Source: an uncultured Pseudoalteromonas sp. (lineage in GTDB: Bacteria > Pseudomonadota > Gammaproteobacteria > Enterobacterales > Alteromonadaceae). Taken from it: a stretch of 64,000 bases of DNA. The notes under the pieces were generated by a model, which saw only the letters and a program-made list of their open reading frames with translations, searched no databases and was not told the DNA's origin. The stretch covers positions 186,001 through 250,000 of the forward strand of contig CANLRB010000004.1 in NCBI GenBank assembly GCA_947493455.1. The letters are read 5' to 3'. Positions within the stretch are counted from its first letter, which is position 1. The number at the start of each line of letters is the position of its first letter. Of the stretch, positions 53,957-64,000 are shown one piece after another. A program made the position numbers and the translations under genes.

Positions 53957-55048
53957 TTAAGCTAAATGTTCGCGGCCGAGATATTCTAAACTTTGCATTT
54001 CCTGCAATCGGCTAATACACCGCTTAAATTCAAAATTTAATATACCTTGCGTATATAAAGATTCCATTGGTTGCTCTGCTGAAATTATCAAAGTAACATT
54101 TCGTTCGTAAAATTCATCCACGAGAGCAATAAAGCGCCGCGCCGCATCATCATTAGCCTGTCCCATTTGCTTCACATTTGACAACAAGACAGTGTGATAA
54201 ATGCGACTTATCTCCATATAATCGACTTGGCTACGCGCTGTTTCACACAACTCGCTAAAATCGAACATAACAATACTGTCGGCTTCAAGTCGAGTAGTCA
54301 GTAAACGCCCTTCGACTTCGATAACCTTGTCTTGACTACCCTTTTCCGGTGATAACTTGTCAAAATAATCGAACAAATTTCTATCGGCCGCATCATCGAG
54401 CGGGCTATGATAAATTTCCGCCTGTTCCAGTGTACGCAAACGGTAATCAATGCCCGAATCCACATTGACGATTTCCGTATTAGCTTTTACCAATTCGATT
54501 GCTGGTAAAAAACGCGCCCGTTGCAAACCATTTCGATATAGTTCGTCAGGTACGATATTAGATGTAGCAACCAACACAATATTGCGCTGAAACAACTCTT
54601 GCATCAAACCACCAAGCAACATAGCGTCGGTGATATCTTGGACAAAAAACTCATCAAAACAAATAATGTCAGTTTCTGCTTTAAATTTATCGGCCACAAT
54701 TTTTAGCGGATCAGTTACATCTTTAAGTAGCTTAAGCTCGTCGTGAACTCGATGCATAAAGCGGTGAAAATGCACGCGCATTTTACGTTGTGTCGGCAAA
54801 GCTTCATAAAACGTATCAACTAAATAGGTTTTGCCACGTCCAACACCGCCCCAAAAATAGAGCCCCTGAATTTTTGGGGCATTGTTTTTAGATGAGAATA
54901 ACTTGGCAAAAAATCCTTGCTTTTCCTCTTTTTGATTCACCAGATCATCATATAATCTTTGTAAATGACGCACTGCATTTTCTTGTGCGCTATCATGATG
55001 AAAATCATCCCGAAGTAAGTCTTGTTGATATTTTTTCCAAGGTGTCAT
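53957..55048 (-). CDS. zapE: Cell division ATPase ZapE (AFG1-like)
   Basis: This 363-residue AAA-type ATPase interacts with FtsZ during constriction and affects stability of the Z ring. Walker A is GGVGRGKTYL, Walker B is IICFDEFFVQDI, and sensor/arginine segments follow (VATSNIVPDELY, FLPAIELV). The frame is open for 30 codons upstream of the chosen ATG (55048). MTPWKKYQQDLL aligns best with the start of known ZapE proteins, while the extra residues look like upstream sequence. It is divergent from zapG, as in related genomes. Confidence 0.93.
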   Translation of the reverse strand: MTPWKKYQQDLLRDDFHHDSAQENAVRHLQRLYDDLVNQKEEKQGFFAKLFSSKNNAPKIQGLYFWGGVGRGKTYLVDTFYEALPTQRKMRVHFHRFMHRVHDELKLLKDVTDPLKIVADKFKAETDIICFDEFFVQDITDAMLLGGLMQELFQRNIVLVATSNIVPDELYRNGLQRARFLPAIELVKANTEIVNVDSGIDYRLRTLEQAEIYHSPLDDAADRNLFDYFDKLSPEKGSQDKVIEVEGRLLTTRLEADSIVMFDFSELCETARSQVDYMEISRIYHTVLLSNVKQMGQANDDAARRFIALVDEFYERNVTLIISAEQPMESLYTQGILNFEFKRCISRLQEMQSLEYLGREHLA

Positions 55049-55170
55049 AATTAAATACAAAGTCTTATCTAAAATTTGGTGTAAAATATTAACATGAGGA
55101 GCTACAAAGCGTATATTTATATGCGAAATATCCTCCATTTTTGGTTAGCTGTGATTTTTAAGAGGTGCCT

Positions 55171-55629
55171 ATGACAACAGCAATTTGGATCAGTTTATTA
55201 ATTGTTTTCACTATCACAGGCTTTGCCGCTGGCAGCCTATTTACAAAACGCCAATATGAGCATGATGAATTAGAAAAAGAAGTTGAAAAAGCGCAAGATA
55301 CATTAGCGCAATACAAACAAGATGTTGCCGATCATCTAGCTGGCACCAATAAGCTGGTCAGTAAAATGAAAGACAACTACGAACAGTTGGTACGCCATGT
55401 TGAAGAAACAAATCAATTGCTCACCTCTGAGCAAAAAGCTGAAGTCGTGCCGTTTTTCTCTGCGGAAGCAACTGAGCACTTAGCTGAAAACGCGAGCCAC
55501 GATAAAACAAAGCAAGAAATATTAAATAGAAATGCGTCGCTTAATAGCGCGCCAGCAGATTTTGTATCAGGCGAAACCGGTATTTTTGCTGGTGAAAGTA
55601 TAATTTCTGAGCAAACAAAAAAGGCTTGA
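55171..55629 (+). CDS. zapG: Z-ring/envelope protein ZapG (YhcB, DUF1043)
   Basis: This 152-residue protein has one N-terminal membrane helix (about 3-22) followed by a cytoplasmic coiled coil (QYEHDELEKEVEKAQDTLAQYKQ). A less ordered C-terminal tail completes it. YhcB/ZapG links cell division with envelope growth in E. coli. The ATG at 55171 is chosen because AGAGG lies 5 nt upstream; a GTG 6 nt earlier sits inside that ribosome site. It is divergent from zapE and precedes degQ, a conserved order. Confidence 0.92.
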   Translation: MTTAIWISLLIVFTITGFAAGSLFTKRQYEHDELEKEVEKAQDTLAQYKQDVADHLAGTNKLVSKMKDNYEQLVRHVEETNQLLTSEQKAEVVPFFSAEATEHLAENASHDKTKQEILNRNASLNSAPADFVSGETGIFAGESIISEQTKKA

Positions 55630-55685
55630 TGAACTTTTTTTTGCCCCCATAGTCTGTATAAGTAATTCAATAAGGAGTATTTATT

Positions 55686-57056
55686 TTGACTATGAAAACA
55701 AAATTAAGCGTATTAAGTGCAGCATTTCTGTCGGCTAGTTTGTTATTAACTCCGGCTATCTCTCAAGCAAAACTTCCCGTAGCTGTTGATGGCCAACAGC
55801 TACCTACTTTAGCGCCTATGCTAGAGCGCATCACTCCGGGAGTTGTCAGTATTCGCGTTTCGGGTTCAAAAGAAGTGCGCTCTCGCGTAGACCCTTTTGA
55901 CTTTTTCTTTGGTAACCCTCAGCGCCAGCCACGTGCACAAAAGCAACCATTTAGCGGCCTTGGTTCAGGCGTGATTATCGATGCCGGCGAAGGCCATATA
56001 GTAACTAACAATCATGTTATTGCAGACGCTGAGAAAATTGTCGTTACCCTGGAAGACGGTCGTGAATTTGAAGCGGAGCTTGTTGGCGCCGATCCAGAAT
56101 CAGATATTGCATTACTTAAAGTAGAGGGTGATGACCTTGTAGAGATTAAACTCGCCAATTCAGACAAGCTCCGTGTTGGTGACTTTTCTGTCGCAATTGG
56201 TAATCCATTTGGTTTAAGCCATACAGTGACATCGGGCATTGTTAGTGCTATGGGACGTTCAGGCCTAAATATCGAAGGCTATGAAGACTTTATTCAAACT
56301 GACGCTGCCATCAACCAAGGTAACTCAGGTGGTGCTTTGGTGAATTTAAAAGGTGAGTTAATCGGTATCAATACCGCAATTTTAGGCGCATCAGGTGGTA
56401 ATGTTGGGATTGGCTTTGCAATACCATCAAATATGATGAAGAGCCTCGTTGACCAAATTCTTGAATACGGTGAAGTACGTCGTGGCAGCTTAGGTATAAG
56501 CGGCGGTAATGTAAACGCAGGTGTTGCCAAAGCATTCGGCCTTGATACAAAACAAGGTGCATTGGTGAACGAAGTTCAAGAAGACAGTGCTGCAGAAAAA
56601 GCAGGGCTTCAAGTTGACGACGTCATTGTGAGTATTGACGGCAACCCTATTCATAGCTTTATGGAATTACGCAGTAAAATAGCGACGGCTGGAGAAGGCA
56701 AGCGTGTCACGCTTGGTATTGTGCGCGATGGTAAGAAGAAGTCGATTAAAGTCAAACTAGATGGCCCACTGCAGCAAGTAGCACAAGCAGATAAACTTCA
56801 TCCGAGTTTAGCCGGTGCAACACTCGAGGCTGGCGAGTCAGAAAACGGCAAAGCGGGTATCGTTGTTAAATCTATTGAGGCTGCGCGCGCACCAGCAGCA
56901 CGCGTAGGGCTAAAAGAAGGCGATGTCATTTTAATGGCTAATCGCAATCGCGTAACCAATATACGTGAACTCAATCGCGCCATCGATGATGTAAACGGCT
57001 ACATTTTCTTGCGCGTTCAGCGCGGTCGCAGTGTGTTCAACGTTCAAATACAATAA
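55686..57056 (+). CDS. degQ: Periplasmic serine endoprotease DegQ/DegP family
   Basis: This 456-residue protease and chaperone of the periplasm has a signal peptide ending near SQA. The trypsin-like domain has His110 (TNNHVI), Asp140 (PESDIALLK) and Ser214 (QGNSGGAL). Two PDZ domains follow (about 260-350 and 365-455). It degrades or refolds misfolded envelope proteins, working as an oligomer. The start is either the TTG at 55686, 8 nt after AAGGAG, or the ATG 6 nt further on; spacing favours the TTG. A terminator separates it from degS. Confidence 0.95.
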   Translation: MTMKTKLSVLSAAFLSASLLLTPAISQAKLPVAVDGQQLPTLAPMLERITPGVVSIRVSGSKEVRSRVDPFDFFFGNPQRQPRAQKQPFSGLGSGVIIDAGEGHIVTNNHVIADAEKIVVTLEDGREFEAELVGADPESDIALLKVEGDDLVEIKLANSDKLRVGDFSVAIGNPFGLSHTVTSGIVSAMGRSGLNIEGYEDFIQTDAAINQGNSGGALVNLKGELIGINTAILGASGGNVGIGFAIPSNMMKSLVDQILEYGEVRRGSLGISGGNVNAGVAKAFGLDTKQGALVNEVQEDSAAEKAGLQVDDVIVSIDGNPIHSFMELRSKIATAGEGKRVTLGIVRDGKKKSIKVKLDGPLQQVAQADKLHPSLAGATLEAGESENGKAGIVVKSIEAARAPAARVGLKEGDVILMANRNRVTNIRELNRAIDDVNGYIFLRVQRGRSVFNVQIQ

Positions 57057-57061
57057 TAGAT

Positions 57062-57086
57062 AAGGAGGCCTCGCCTCCTTTTCTTT
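57062..57086 (+). terminator. Rho-independent terminator of degQ
   Basis: An 8-bp stem (AAGGAGGC / GCCTCCTT) with a 3-nt loop is followed by a T-rich tract, 5 nt after the degQ stop. Confidence 0.85.
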
Positions 57087-57170
57087 TACTTATATAAATC
57101 TATAAACTTGCTGAGTTATCAATTTCTTGCCAAAATAGTTAACCTATCACAATAAGAATAAGTCAGTGCA

Positions 57171-58247
57171 GTGCTTAAAACATTTAAATTTGTTTTGTTT
57201 CCAACATTACTCGGCCTTGGTTTTGCGTTTATCTTTTTATTTATTCGCCATCCAGAAAGCCTGCGCTTTTATGTGCCTGAAAAGCCCAAAGCACTAAACC
57301 AATCTCACTTAAGTTTTGCCAACGCGGTGCGAAATGCCTCCCCTGCCGTAGTCAACATTTATTCAGAAAGTATCAGCAATCAACCTCGTTCACTGCGCGG
57401 TCAATCCAGTGTTAAAGAACTCGGCTCTGGCATTATCATGTCAAAAAAAGGGTATATACTAACCAACTACCATGTTATTAATAACGCTGACCAAATCATT
57501 GTCATTTTAAAAGACGGACGGCAGTTTACCGATGTACAATTAATTGGCTACGACACACCAACTGACTTAGCATTACTTAAAATCAATGCCGAACACTTAC
57601 CTGAAATCCCGATAGATGACTCATTTAAACCGCAAGTTGGTGATGTAGTCTTAGCGATTGGTAACCCGCTTAATTTAGGACAAACCATAACCCAAGGTAT
57701 TATTAGCGCCACTGATAAAACCAATATCGCACAAACTCGCCATACCCGCTTTTTACAAATGGACGCAGCGATTAATACCGGTAATTCTGGCGGCGCTGTT
57801 ATCAATACAAATGGTACCTTAGTGGGTATTACATCAGCGAAGTTTAAACACAAACGTAACCTTGAGGTTCAGGGCATCTTTTTTGCGGTCCCCTACTCGC
57901 TCGCGAAACAGGTAATGGACAAAATAATTAAATATGGACGAGTTGTACGTGGTTACTTAGGCTTTACCGCAGAGCCAGTAGACAGTGCAGGGCGCTTACT
58001 GCGTGACTATAATACGCCGATGTTTGGTATGCGTATTACGCAATTAGACCCACTCGGTCCAACCTGGGCAGCTGGATTGCAACAAAACGACATCGTGATC
58101 CGCATTGACGGACAAAAAATTGTCAGTATGCAGCAAACCCTGGAACAAATAGCCAATACCCCACCAGGCAACCAGCTAAAATTTGAGTTCTACCGCGGCT
58201 CACAATTACAATCAATGAATATTACCGTCGACGAAGCACGGCTGTAA
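57171..58247 (+). CDS. degS: Site-1 regulatory protease DegS
   Basis: This 358-residue membrane-anchored protease starts the sigma-E envelope stress response by cutting RseA when unfolded porins are sensed. It has an N-terminal membrane helix (about 5-25) in place of a cleaved signal. The trypsin-like domain has His101 (TNYHVI), Asp132 (PTDLALLK) and Ser206 (TGNSGGAV), followed by a single PDZ domain. The single PDZ and the anchor separate it from degQ next door. The start is a GTG with a weak ribosome site. Confidence 0.95.
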   Translation: MLKTFKFVLFPTLLGLGFAFIFLFIRHPESLRFYVPEKPKALNQSHLSFANAVRNASPAVVNIYSESISNQPRSLRGQSSVKELGSGIIMSKKGYILTNYHVINNADQIIVILKDGRQFTDVQLIGYDTPTDLALLKINAEHLPEIPIDDSFKPQVGDVVLAIGNPLNLGQTITQGIISATDKTNIAQTRHTRFLQMDAAINTGNSGGAVINTNGTLVGITSAKFKHKRNLEVQGIFFAVPYSLAKQVMDKIIKYGRVVRGYLGFTAEPVDSAGRLLRDYNTPMFGMRITQLDPLGPTWAAGLQQNDIVIRIDGQKIVSMQQTLEQIANTPPGNQLKFEFYRGSQLQSMNITVDEARL

Positions 58248-58256
58248 ATTAGTGCC

Positions 58257-58284
58257 TTTGATAAGTTCCATTGAACTTATCAAA
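58257..58284 (+). terminator. Perfect 12-bp hairpin after degS
   Basis: TTTGATAAGTTC and its exact complement with a 4-nt loop lie just after degS. There is no long T tract, so it may be a weak terminator. Confidence 0.5.
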
Positions 58285-58335
58285 TAAACTTTTAATGAAA
58301 CCTACTCAACATAACTGCAATACAAGGATTGATTT

Positions 58336-58806
58336 ATGCATAAATTAAAACTGGCTGTCTTAGCTTTTTTTTTCTTGCCATTTTTTATCCAGGCTAAAAG
58401 CATCTACCATGAATGTATGCAATTAAAAAACCAACTCGCTTCTCAGCACCGCGCTAATATTATATGGGGCAGTTATACTACAGCCAGCACTATAAGCACG
58501 GATAAGATTCGCATTGAAGGTTTTGACATTCCCTTAATCAACTCAGACAACATGGAAGAAACAGCTTTACTGATAGGATCACCCGCTCTGTACTTCCATG
58601 AGCGCACTGAAAGAGAAAACTCTAAAAGTCAGTTGATAAGGTTTGAATCAGATTTATTAAATGAATTTGAACAACAGACAATTCTAAATGGCAATATATT
58701 TGAGCTTTTAAAAAAAAGTTTTGATGTTTCGTCAAAAAGCATTGAATGCGAAGAAGTTACTGCAAACTCAGTTACTCTCGAACACATTGATAGACTGAAA
58801 AAATGA
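58336..58806 (+). CDS. Exported protein of unknown function (degS-murA gap)
   Basis: This 156-residue protein has a signal peptide (MHKLKLAVLAFFFLPFFIQA). The mature part has two Cys (HECMQ and IECEE), perhaps disulfide-bonded, and otherwise no motif I know. The ribosome site AAGGA precedes the ATG. It is AT-rich compared with degS and murA, and it lies with the next gene where related genomes usually have degS close to murA. This suggests a small acquired insert. Confidence 0.62.
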   Translation: MHKLKLAVLAFFFLPFFIQAKSIYHECMQLKNQLASQHRANIIWGSYTTASTISTDKIRIEGFDIPLINSDNMEETALLIGSPALYFHERTERENSKSQLIRFESDLLNEFEQQTILNGNIFELLKKSFDVSSKSIECEEVTANSVTLEHIDRLKK

Positions 58807-58825
58807 AGCTGAAAAAATACAGTTG

Positions 58826-59185
58826 ATGACCATTAAGTCGCTATTCGTTAATTCAGGAACAATTGATGCGATAAGAATAAAAAATAGAAATGCCTTTATT
58901 ATAAGAACAAGCACCAGTTTTAAATATTATGAATTACAAGAAAATCAAGCATTAACAATCGAAATCGACTCATACGAAAGCGAAGACCTAGATAGATTTA
59001 TAAATTCATTAGAAATGCAACAAACGTATACAGCACCATCTGAAATTACGAGCTCAATCATTACCAGTATAAGCTCAGGTAAAAAAAAGGACTGGAAAGC
59101 TGTATTAGAATTAATGGTTGAACTGAAATATGCTGAATATTCTATACAAAAAATCGAGGACATTCTTAGCGAATTAACGGAATAA
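58826..59185 (+). CDS. Small protein of unknown function (degS-murA gap)
   Basis: This roughly 119-residue protein has no signal peptide. The N-terminal half looks beta-rich (SLFVNSGTIDAIRIKNRNAFIIRT). The C-terminal half is helical, with KKKDWKAVLELMVELKYAEYS and SIQKIEDILSELTE. The start could be the TTG at 58823 or the adjacent ATG at 58826; no strong ribosome site is seen. It follows the exported protein gene by 19 nt and is also AT-rich, so the two may form a pair. I do not recognise a family. Confidence 0.55.
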   Translation: MTIKSLFVNSGTIDAIRIKNRNAFIIRTSTSFKYYELQENQALTIEIDSYESEDLDRFINSLEMQQTYTAPSEITSSIITSISSGKKKDWKAVLELMVELKYAEYSIQKIEDILSELTE

Positions 59186-59191
59186 TAAAAT

Positions 59192-59219
59192 AAAAAATGC
59201 CGCATAAGCGGCATTTTTT
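59192..59219. terminator. Bidirectional terminator between the unknown gene and murA
   Basis: A perfect 12-bp stem (AAAAAATGCCGC / GCGGCATTTTTT) with a 4-nt loop lies between convergent genes. Confidence 0.88.
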
Positions 59220-59241
59220 ATTTTATAACATTAAATCAGCC

Positions 59242-60767
<1,526 letters not shown>

Positions 60768-60773
60768 AACAAA

Positions 60774-61070
60774 CTACTCGAATAAATTATCTACGTGGCC
60801 CAGCGTCATTAATTTTACTAACTGCTCGGGTAAGTTGTGCAGTTTAAGACGAATTTCCTGCTGTTGCAATTGCGATAGCAGATCGATTAACCATGCAAGG
60901 CCTGAAGTATCGATTTTTTCAAGTTGTTGCAAATCTAAATTAAGCTGAGAGGCACCTGCAAGTGCATCTTTGTATGGCAGTTTAGCAAACGGAACGGTAC
61001 TGCGGTCTAAACAACCTTGTACCATCACCGTTGCGTCATTTTTAATTTCAAAATTAAGAGGCTTTTTCAC
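60774..61070 (-). CDS. mlaB: STAS-domain protein MlaB of the Mla lipid transporter
   Basis: This 98-residue cytoplasmic STAS-domain protein binds MlaF and stabilises the MlaFEDB complex. The STAS core is visible as LNLDLQQLEKIDTSGLAWLIDLL. The GTG at 61070 is chosen because it overlaps the mlaC end by 17 nt with AGAGG 8 nt upstream. The longer open frame starts further inside mlaC. It lies directly before ibaG. Confidence 0.9.
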   Translation of the reverse strand: MKKPLNFEIKNDATVMVQGCLDRSTVPFAKLPYKDALAGASQLNLDLQQLEKIDTSGLAWLIDLLSQLQQQEIRLKLHNLPEQLVKLMTLGHVDNLFE

Positions 61071-61743
61071 CTGACTTACCTCTAAATTGAACTGGTAATT
61101 TACTTTTCTTATCAAGCAATTCGATAACGTAGTCTAAACCTTCAGTTCGTAAAATACCGTGCAGTTCTGATTGTTTTGCATCAAGTAAGCTAATGCCTTC
61201 AGCAACCATATCATAGGCTTTCCAAGTGCCTTTTTTAGTGCTTTTCTTAACTTTAAAACCAATGTTAATATCCGGTTTGCCCTGTTCAACTATCTTAGTT
61301 TTAACCACGGCAAATTTTTTATCCTTAATGCTTCTAGCTGGCTCAAACTCAACCGTTTGTCCTGTGTACTGAGTAAATACACCTGCATACGTCGCCACTA
61401 AGTAATTTTTAAACACATCGACAAAACGACGTACTTTTGCAATCTCTGCTTTTTTCTCGTCTTTATCTTTAATATTTCGAATACGTTGAATATAGCTACC
61501 TAATACTTTATAAGCTGAGTAGTTGTAATCGATATATGGCAACAGCTCTTCTTCAACGATTAAACGTAAGTGTTCTTTATCATCAGCAATAATCGCCTGA
61601 TCATCAGCGACACGTTTAAACGTACTAGCAGCAACTTGCTTCACCATGCCATAGGGTTCAGTCATATCAATATTGGCGGTCGCCAATGCTAATTTCGAAA
61701 AAGAGACTAAAAATAATGCGATAAAAAACTTTTTGAACATCAT
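61054..61743 (-). CDS. mlaC: Periplasmic phospholipid-binding protein MlaC
   Basis: This 229-residue periplasmic carrier shuttles phospholipid between the outer-membrane MlaA and the inner-membrane MlaFEDB complex. It has a signal peptide (MFKKFFIALFLVSFSKLALA) and an MlaC/Ttg2D fold with LLPYIDYNYSAYKVLG and WKAYDMVAEGISLL. The start has two adjacent ATGs and overlaps the mlaD stop by 1 nt. It overlaps mlaB by 17 nt at its end. Confidence 0.95.
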   Translation of the reverse strand: MMFKKFFIALFLVSFSKLALATANIDMTEPYGMVKQVAASTFKRVADDQAIIADDKEHLRLIVEEELLPYIDYNYSAYKVLGSYIQRIRNIKDKDEKKAEIAKVRRFVDVFKNYLVATYAGVFTQYTGQTVEFEPARSIKDKKFAVVKTKIVEQGKPDINIGFKVKKSTKKGTWKAYDMVAEGISLLDAKQSELHGILRTEGLDYVIELLDKKSKLPVQFRGKSGEKAS

Positions 61744-62258
61744 TATTCACTACCTTGATTAAATAAAAATTGACCGATCAGCTCTTCAAGCACTAACGCT
61801 GATTTTGTATCATGAATAAAATCACCATCTTTAAGCAGCTTAATCTCGTCTTGCTCAAAGATTTCATTCAACTCATCTTCAATATCACTTTCCATTCCAG
61901 CAAGTACACCTGGGTTTAGACCGAGATACTGTTCACCCAAAATACCGGATGTAAGTATATTGACCGAGGTTGTTTCAGAAAAATTACTGTAATCAGTCGA
62001 AATTTTCATATGAACAACTGGGGTATAATCATTTGGGTCAAGTTGTATCGACTCAACTCGACCAACGACCACTCCGCCAACTTTAATCGGTGAGCGAACT
62101 TTCAGCGAACCGATATTATCGAATTTCGCATATAAACTGTATGTTTCACCATTGCCACTGATGCCCGCATTCGCGACTTTAAGGGCCAGCACCAGCAGAG
62201 CAACAACGCCAAAAGAGACAAAAAAGCCGACTAAAATTTCTATTTTCCGTGAATTCAT
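61743..62258 (-). CDS. mlaD: MCE-domain substrate-binding protein MlaD
   Basis: This 171-residue inner-membrane protein forms the hexameric ring of the Mla transporter. It has one N-terminal membrane helix (about 6-28) and an MCE domain (YSLYAKFDNIGSLKVRSPIKVGGVVVGRV). The C-terminal part contains the ILGEQYLGLNPG segment. It lies 10 nt after mlaE. Confidence 0.96.
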   Translation of the reverse strand: MNSRKIEILVGFFVSFGVVALLVLALKVANAGISGNGETYSLYAKFDNIGSLKVRSPIKVGGVVVGRVESIQLDPNDYTPVVHMKISTDYSNFSETTSVNILTSGILGEQYLGLNPGVLAGMESDIEDELNEIFEQDEIKLLKDGDFIHDTKSALVLEELIGQFLFNQGSE

Positions 62259-62268
62259 CTAATTACCT

Positions 62269-63051
62269 TTAATTGCCAAACATAATGGCAGTTAATATAA
62301 AATCAAAACCAAGTACTGCGAGCGACGACTGCACAACTGTTTGCGTCGTTGCTTTACTGATCCCTTCCGATGTTGGGATACAGTCATAACCTTTATAAAG
62401 GGCAATCCAAGTCACAATAAATGCAAACACAAGGCTTTTGATTAATCCGTTCAGAACATCTTTTTCGAACGATACCTGTGCCTGCATAATTGACCAAAAA
62501 CTACCTGCGTCAACGCCTAGCCACTCAACACCCACTAAGTGCGCCCCTAATATTGCGACCGCAGAAAAAATCATTGCTAGCAAAGGCATACTGATCAAAC
62601 CGGCCCAAAAGCGCGGTGCAATGACTCTTTTCAATGGGTCAATGGCCATCATTTCTAAACTTGTTAATTGTTCAGTCGCCTTCATTAAACCAATTTCAGC
62701 GGTTAACGCACTGCCGGCACGACCTGCAAACAGGAGTGCCGTGACCACAGGTCCTAATTCTCGCAATAAACTTAACGCAACTAGTGGACCTAGACTATCT
62801 TCGGCGCCATACCCGACCAACACGGTATAGCCTTGCAGCGCTAATACCATGCCAATAAATAAGCCTGAAACAACAATAATAATCAGCGATAAAAAGCCAA
62901 CCATATACAGTTGTTTAATTAGTAAAGGCGTCCCTTTCTTAAAGTTTGGTAGAGAAAATAATGCGCCGATTAATATAAACAGGGCTCGTCCTACAGAACT
63001 AAGTCGATCTAATGTACTACGCCCGACACGCTGCATCATAGTTAACATCAT
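62269..63051 (-). CDS. mlaE: ABC permease MlaE
   Basis: This 260-residue permease of the MlaFEDB phospholipid transporter has several membrane helices. The conserved MlaE segment [27 protein letters not shown] contains the E-x-x-x-x-G pattern thought to contact the ATPase. It helps preserve outer-membrane lipid asymmetry, normally by retrograde transport. Its start overlaps the mlaF stop by 4 nt (ATGA). Confidence 0.96.
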   Translation of the reverse strand: MMLTMMQRVGRSTLDRLSSVGRALFILIGALFSLPNFKKGTPLLIKQLYMVGFLSLIIIVVSGLFIGMVLALQGYTVLVGYGAEDSLGPLVALSLLRELGPVVTALLFAGRAGSALTAEIGLMKATEQLTSLEMMAIDPLKRVIAPRFWAGLISMPLLAMIFSAVAILGAHLVGVEWLGVDAGSFWSIMQAQVSFEKDVLNGLIKSLVFAFIVTWIALYKGYDCIPTSEGISKATTQTVVQSSLAVLGFDFILTAIMFGN

Positions 63052-63863
63052 GTTGCTGCTCTCAATAATTCTTGTTGGTAAGGTTCAGCTTCAAAATGAA
63101 ATGGTACAGGCCCATCTGACATTCCTTTTAGAAATTGCTGTACAAGTGGCGATTCATGTTGCTTCATTTGTTCAGGAGAGCCCTCACCGATAACTCCTTT
63201 ATCAGCTAAAATAACTACATGATCAGCAATACTTAAAACTTCAGCTACATCATGGGTAACGACAACCGATGTAATATCAAGCGCTTGATTTAAAGACTTA
63301 ATCAACTTAACAAGTACTCCCATCGAAATAGGGTCTTGACCTGCAAACGGCTCATCATACATGATTAATTCAGGATCTAATGCAATAGAACGAGCAAGTG
63401 CAGCTCGCCTCGCCATGCCACCCGACAACTCTGCTGGCATCAGATCTTTTGCACCGCGTAATCCAACAGCCTCAAGCTTCATTAATACCACAATACGGAT
63501 TAATTCTTCATTTAGCTTTGTGTGCTCACGTAGCGGAAAGGCAACATTGTCAAATACCGACATATCAGTAAACAATGCACCACTTTGAAATAGCATGCTC
63601 ATACGTTTACGCGCTTCATATAAACGCGAACGAGGCATTTTTGGAATACTTTGTCCGTCAAACTCTATATCGCCGGAGTCAGGTTTTAACTGCCCACCAA
63701 TCAACCGCAGCATAGTCGTTTTTCCTATGCCACTGGGCCCCATAATCGCGGTAATTTTACCTTTTGGCACGCTAAAACGCATGTCTTGATAGATAACCCG
63801 CTCGCCACGGCTAAAGGTAACATCCTTGATTTCTACTAAATTTTGCGACAAGTCGCTCTCCAC
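63048..63863 (-). CDS. mlaF: ABC ATP-binding protein MlaF
   Basis: This 271-residue ATPase of the MlaFEDB complex has Walker [11 protein letters not shown] loop MLFQSGALF, signature LSGGMARR, Walker [13 protein letters not shown] and switch histidine VVTHD. The C-terminal extension [14 protein letters not shown] reaches the neighbouring subunit in known structures. The start is a GTG, and the operon promoter must lie between it and the right edge. Confidence 0.95.
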   Translation of the reverse strand: MESDLSQNLVEIKDVTFSRGERVIYQDMRFSVPKGKITAIMGPSGIGKTTMLRLIGGQLKPDSGDIEFDGQSIPKMPRSRLYEARKRMSMLFQSGALFTDMSVFDNVAFPLREHTKLNEELIRIVVLMKLEAVGLRGAKDLMPAELSGGMARRAALARSIALDPELIMYDEPFAGQDPISMGVLVKLIKSLNQALDITSVVVTHDVAEVLSIADHVVILADKGVIGEGSPEQMKQHESPLVQQFLKGMSDGPVPFHFEAEPYQQELLRAAT

Positions 63864-64000
63864 TGGTTTCTTGCTAGGTTGGTATTCTAGACCTTTTCCC
63901 TAAAGATGAAACTCAAAAAAAGTAATAAAATGTAATATTCTATAATGAATGCATGTTTTACTAACACTTAGACAGGCGATTTGTTAACATTTGCCTTTTA
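63864..64000. promoter_or_regulatory. Upstream region of the mla operon, window edge
   Basis: This AT-rich sequence presumably holds the mla-ibaG-murA promoter. I see no complete gene or firm promoter element before the window ends. Confidence 0.35.

Overview
The window is chromosome from a marine gammaproteobacterium of the Alteromonadales, most likely Pseudoalteromonas or a close relative. This rests on moderately low GC, the gene order lpoA-yraN-diaA-dolP, sspA-sspB, petABC, rpsI-rplM, zapE-zapG-degQ-degS and murA-ibaG-mlaBCDEF, a PomA/PomB-type stator pair and very large secreted subtilases. This assignment is by recognition, not by a search. I found no tRNA, rRNA operon, prophage, insertion sequence or CRISPR array.

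The left half (1-38.5 kb) is accessory and mostly concerns the cell envelope and secretion. It starts with the end of an S41 peptidase and a small solute-binding-like protein. A MipA/OmpV-DUF3019-response regulator-histidine kinase operon follows, divergent from a 1,752-residue subtilase. Next come pomA/pomB and a CadC-like membrane regulator with TPR repeats. Divergent from that regulator is a tight six-gene operon (15.07-24.90 kb). It encodes a transglutaminase-fold protein whose catalytic residues look replaced, a 1,660-residue protein with two von Willebrand A domains, an integral membrane protein and three small exported proteins. I do not recognise this operon as a named system, and it is my best candidate for something undescribed.

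From 24.9 to 31 kb lies a second two-component system joined to an FtsX-type ABC exporter, divergent from an exported protein gene. Their shared promoter carries two outward-facing pairs of an 11-bp-spaced repeat. Beyond it are a 33-codon relic of a receiver domain, an exported alpha/beta hydrolase, and an ECF sigma factor fused to a membrane domain. A second giant subtilase, paralogous to the first and in opposite orientation, closes the region. Four TTGTTCG heptamers lie upstream of it.

The right half (38.8-64 kb) is mainly conserved core. It holds rnpB (RNase P RNA), a DUF4892/OmpA protein, rsmI divergent from lpoA-yraN-diaA-dolP, sspAB, petABC, a TonB-dependent receptor apparently inserted between petABC and rpsI-rplM, zapE, zapG, degQ, degS, and the murA-ibaG-mlaBCDEF operon. 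Two small AT-rich unknown genes sit between degS and murA. Together the core genes cover translation, the bc1 complex, envelope proteolysis, peptidoglycan precursor synthesis and outer-membrane lipid asymmetry.
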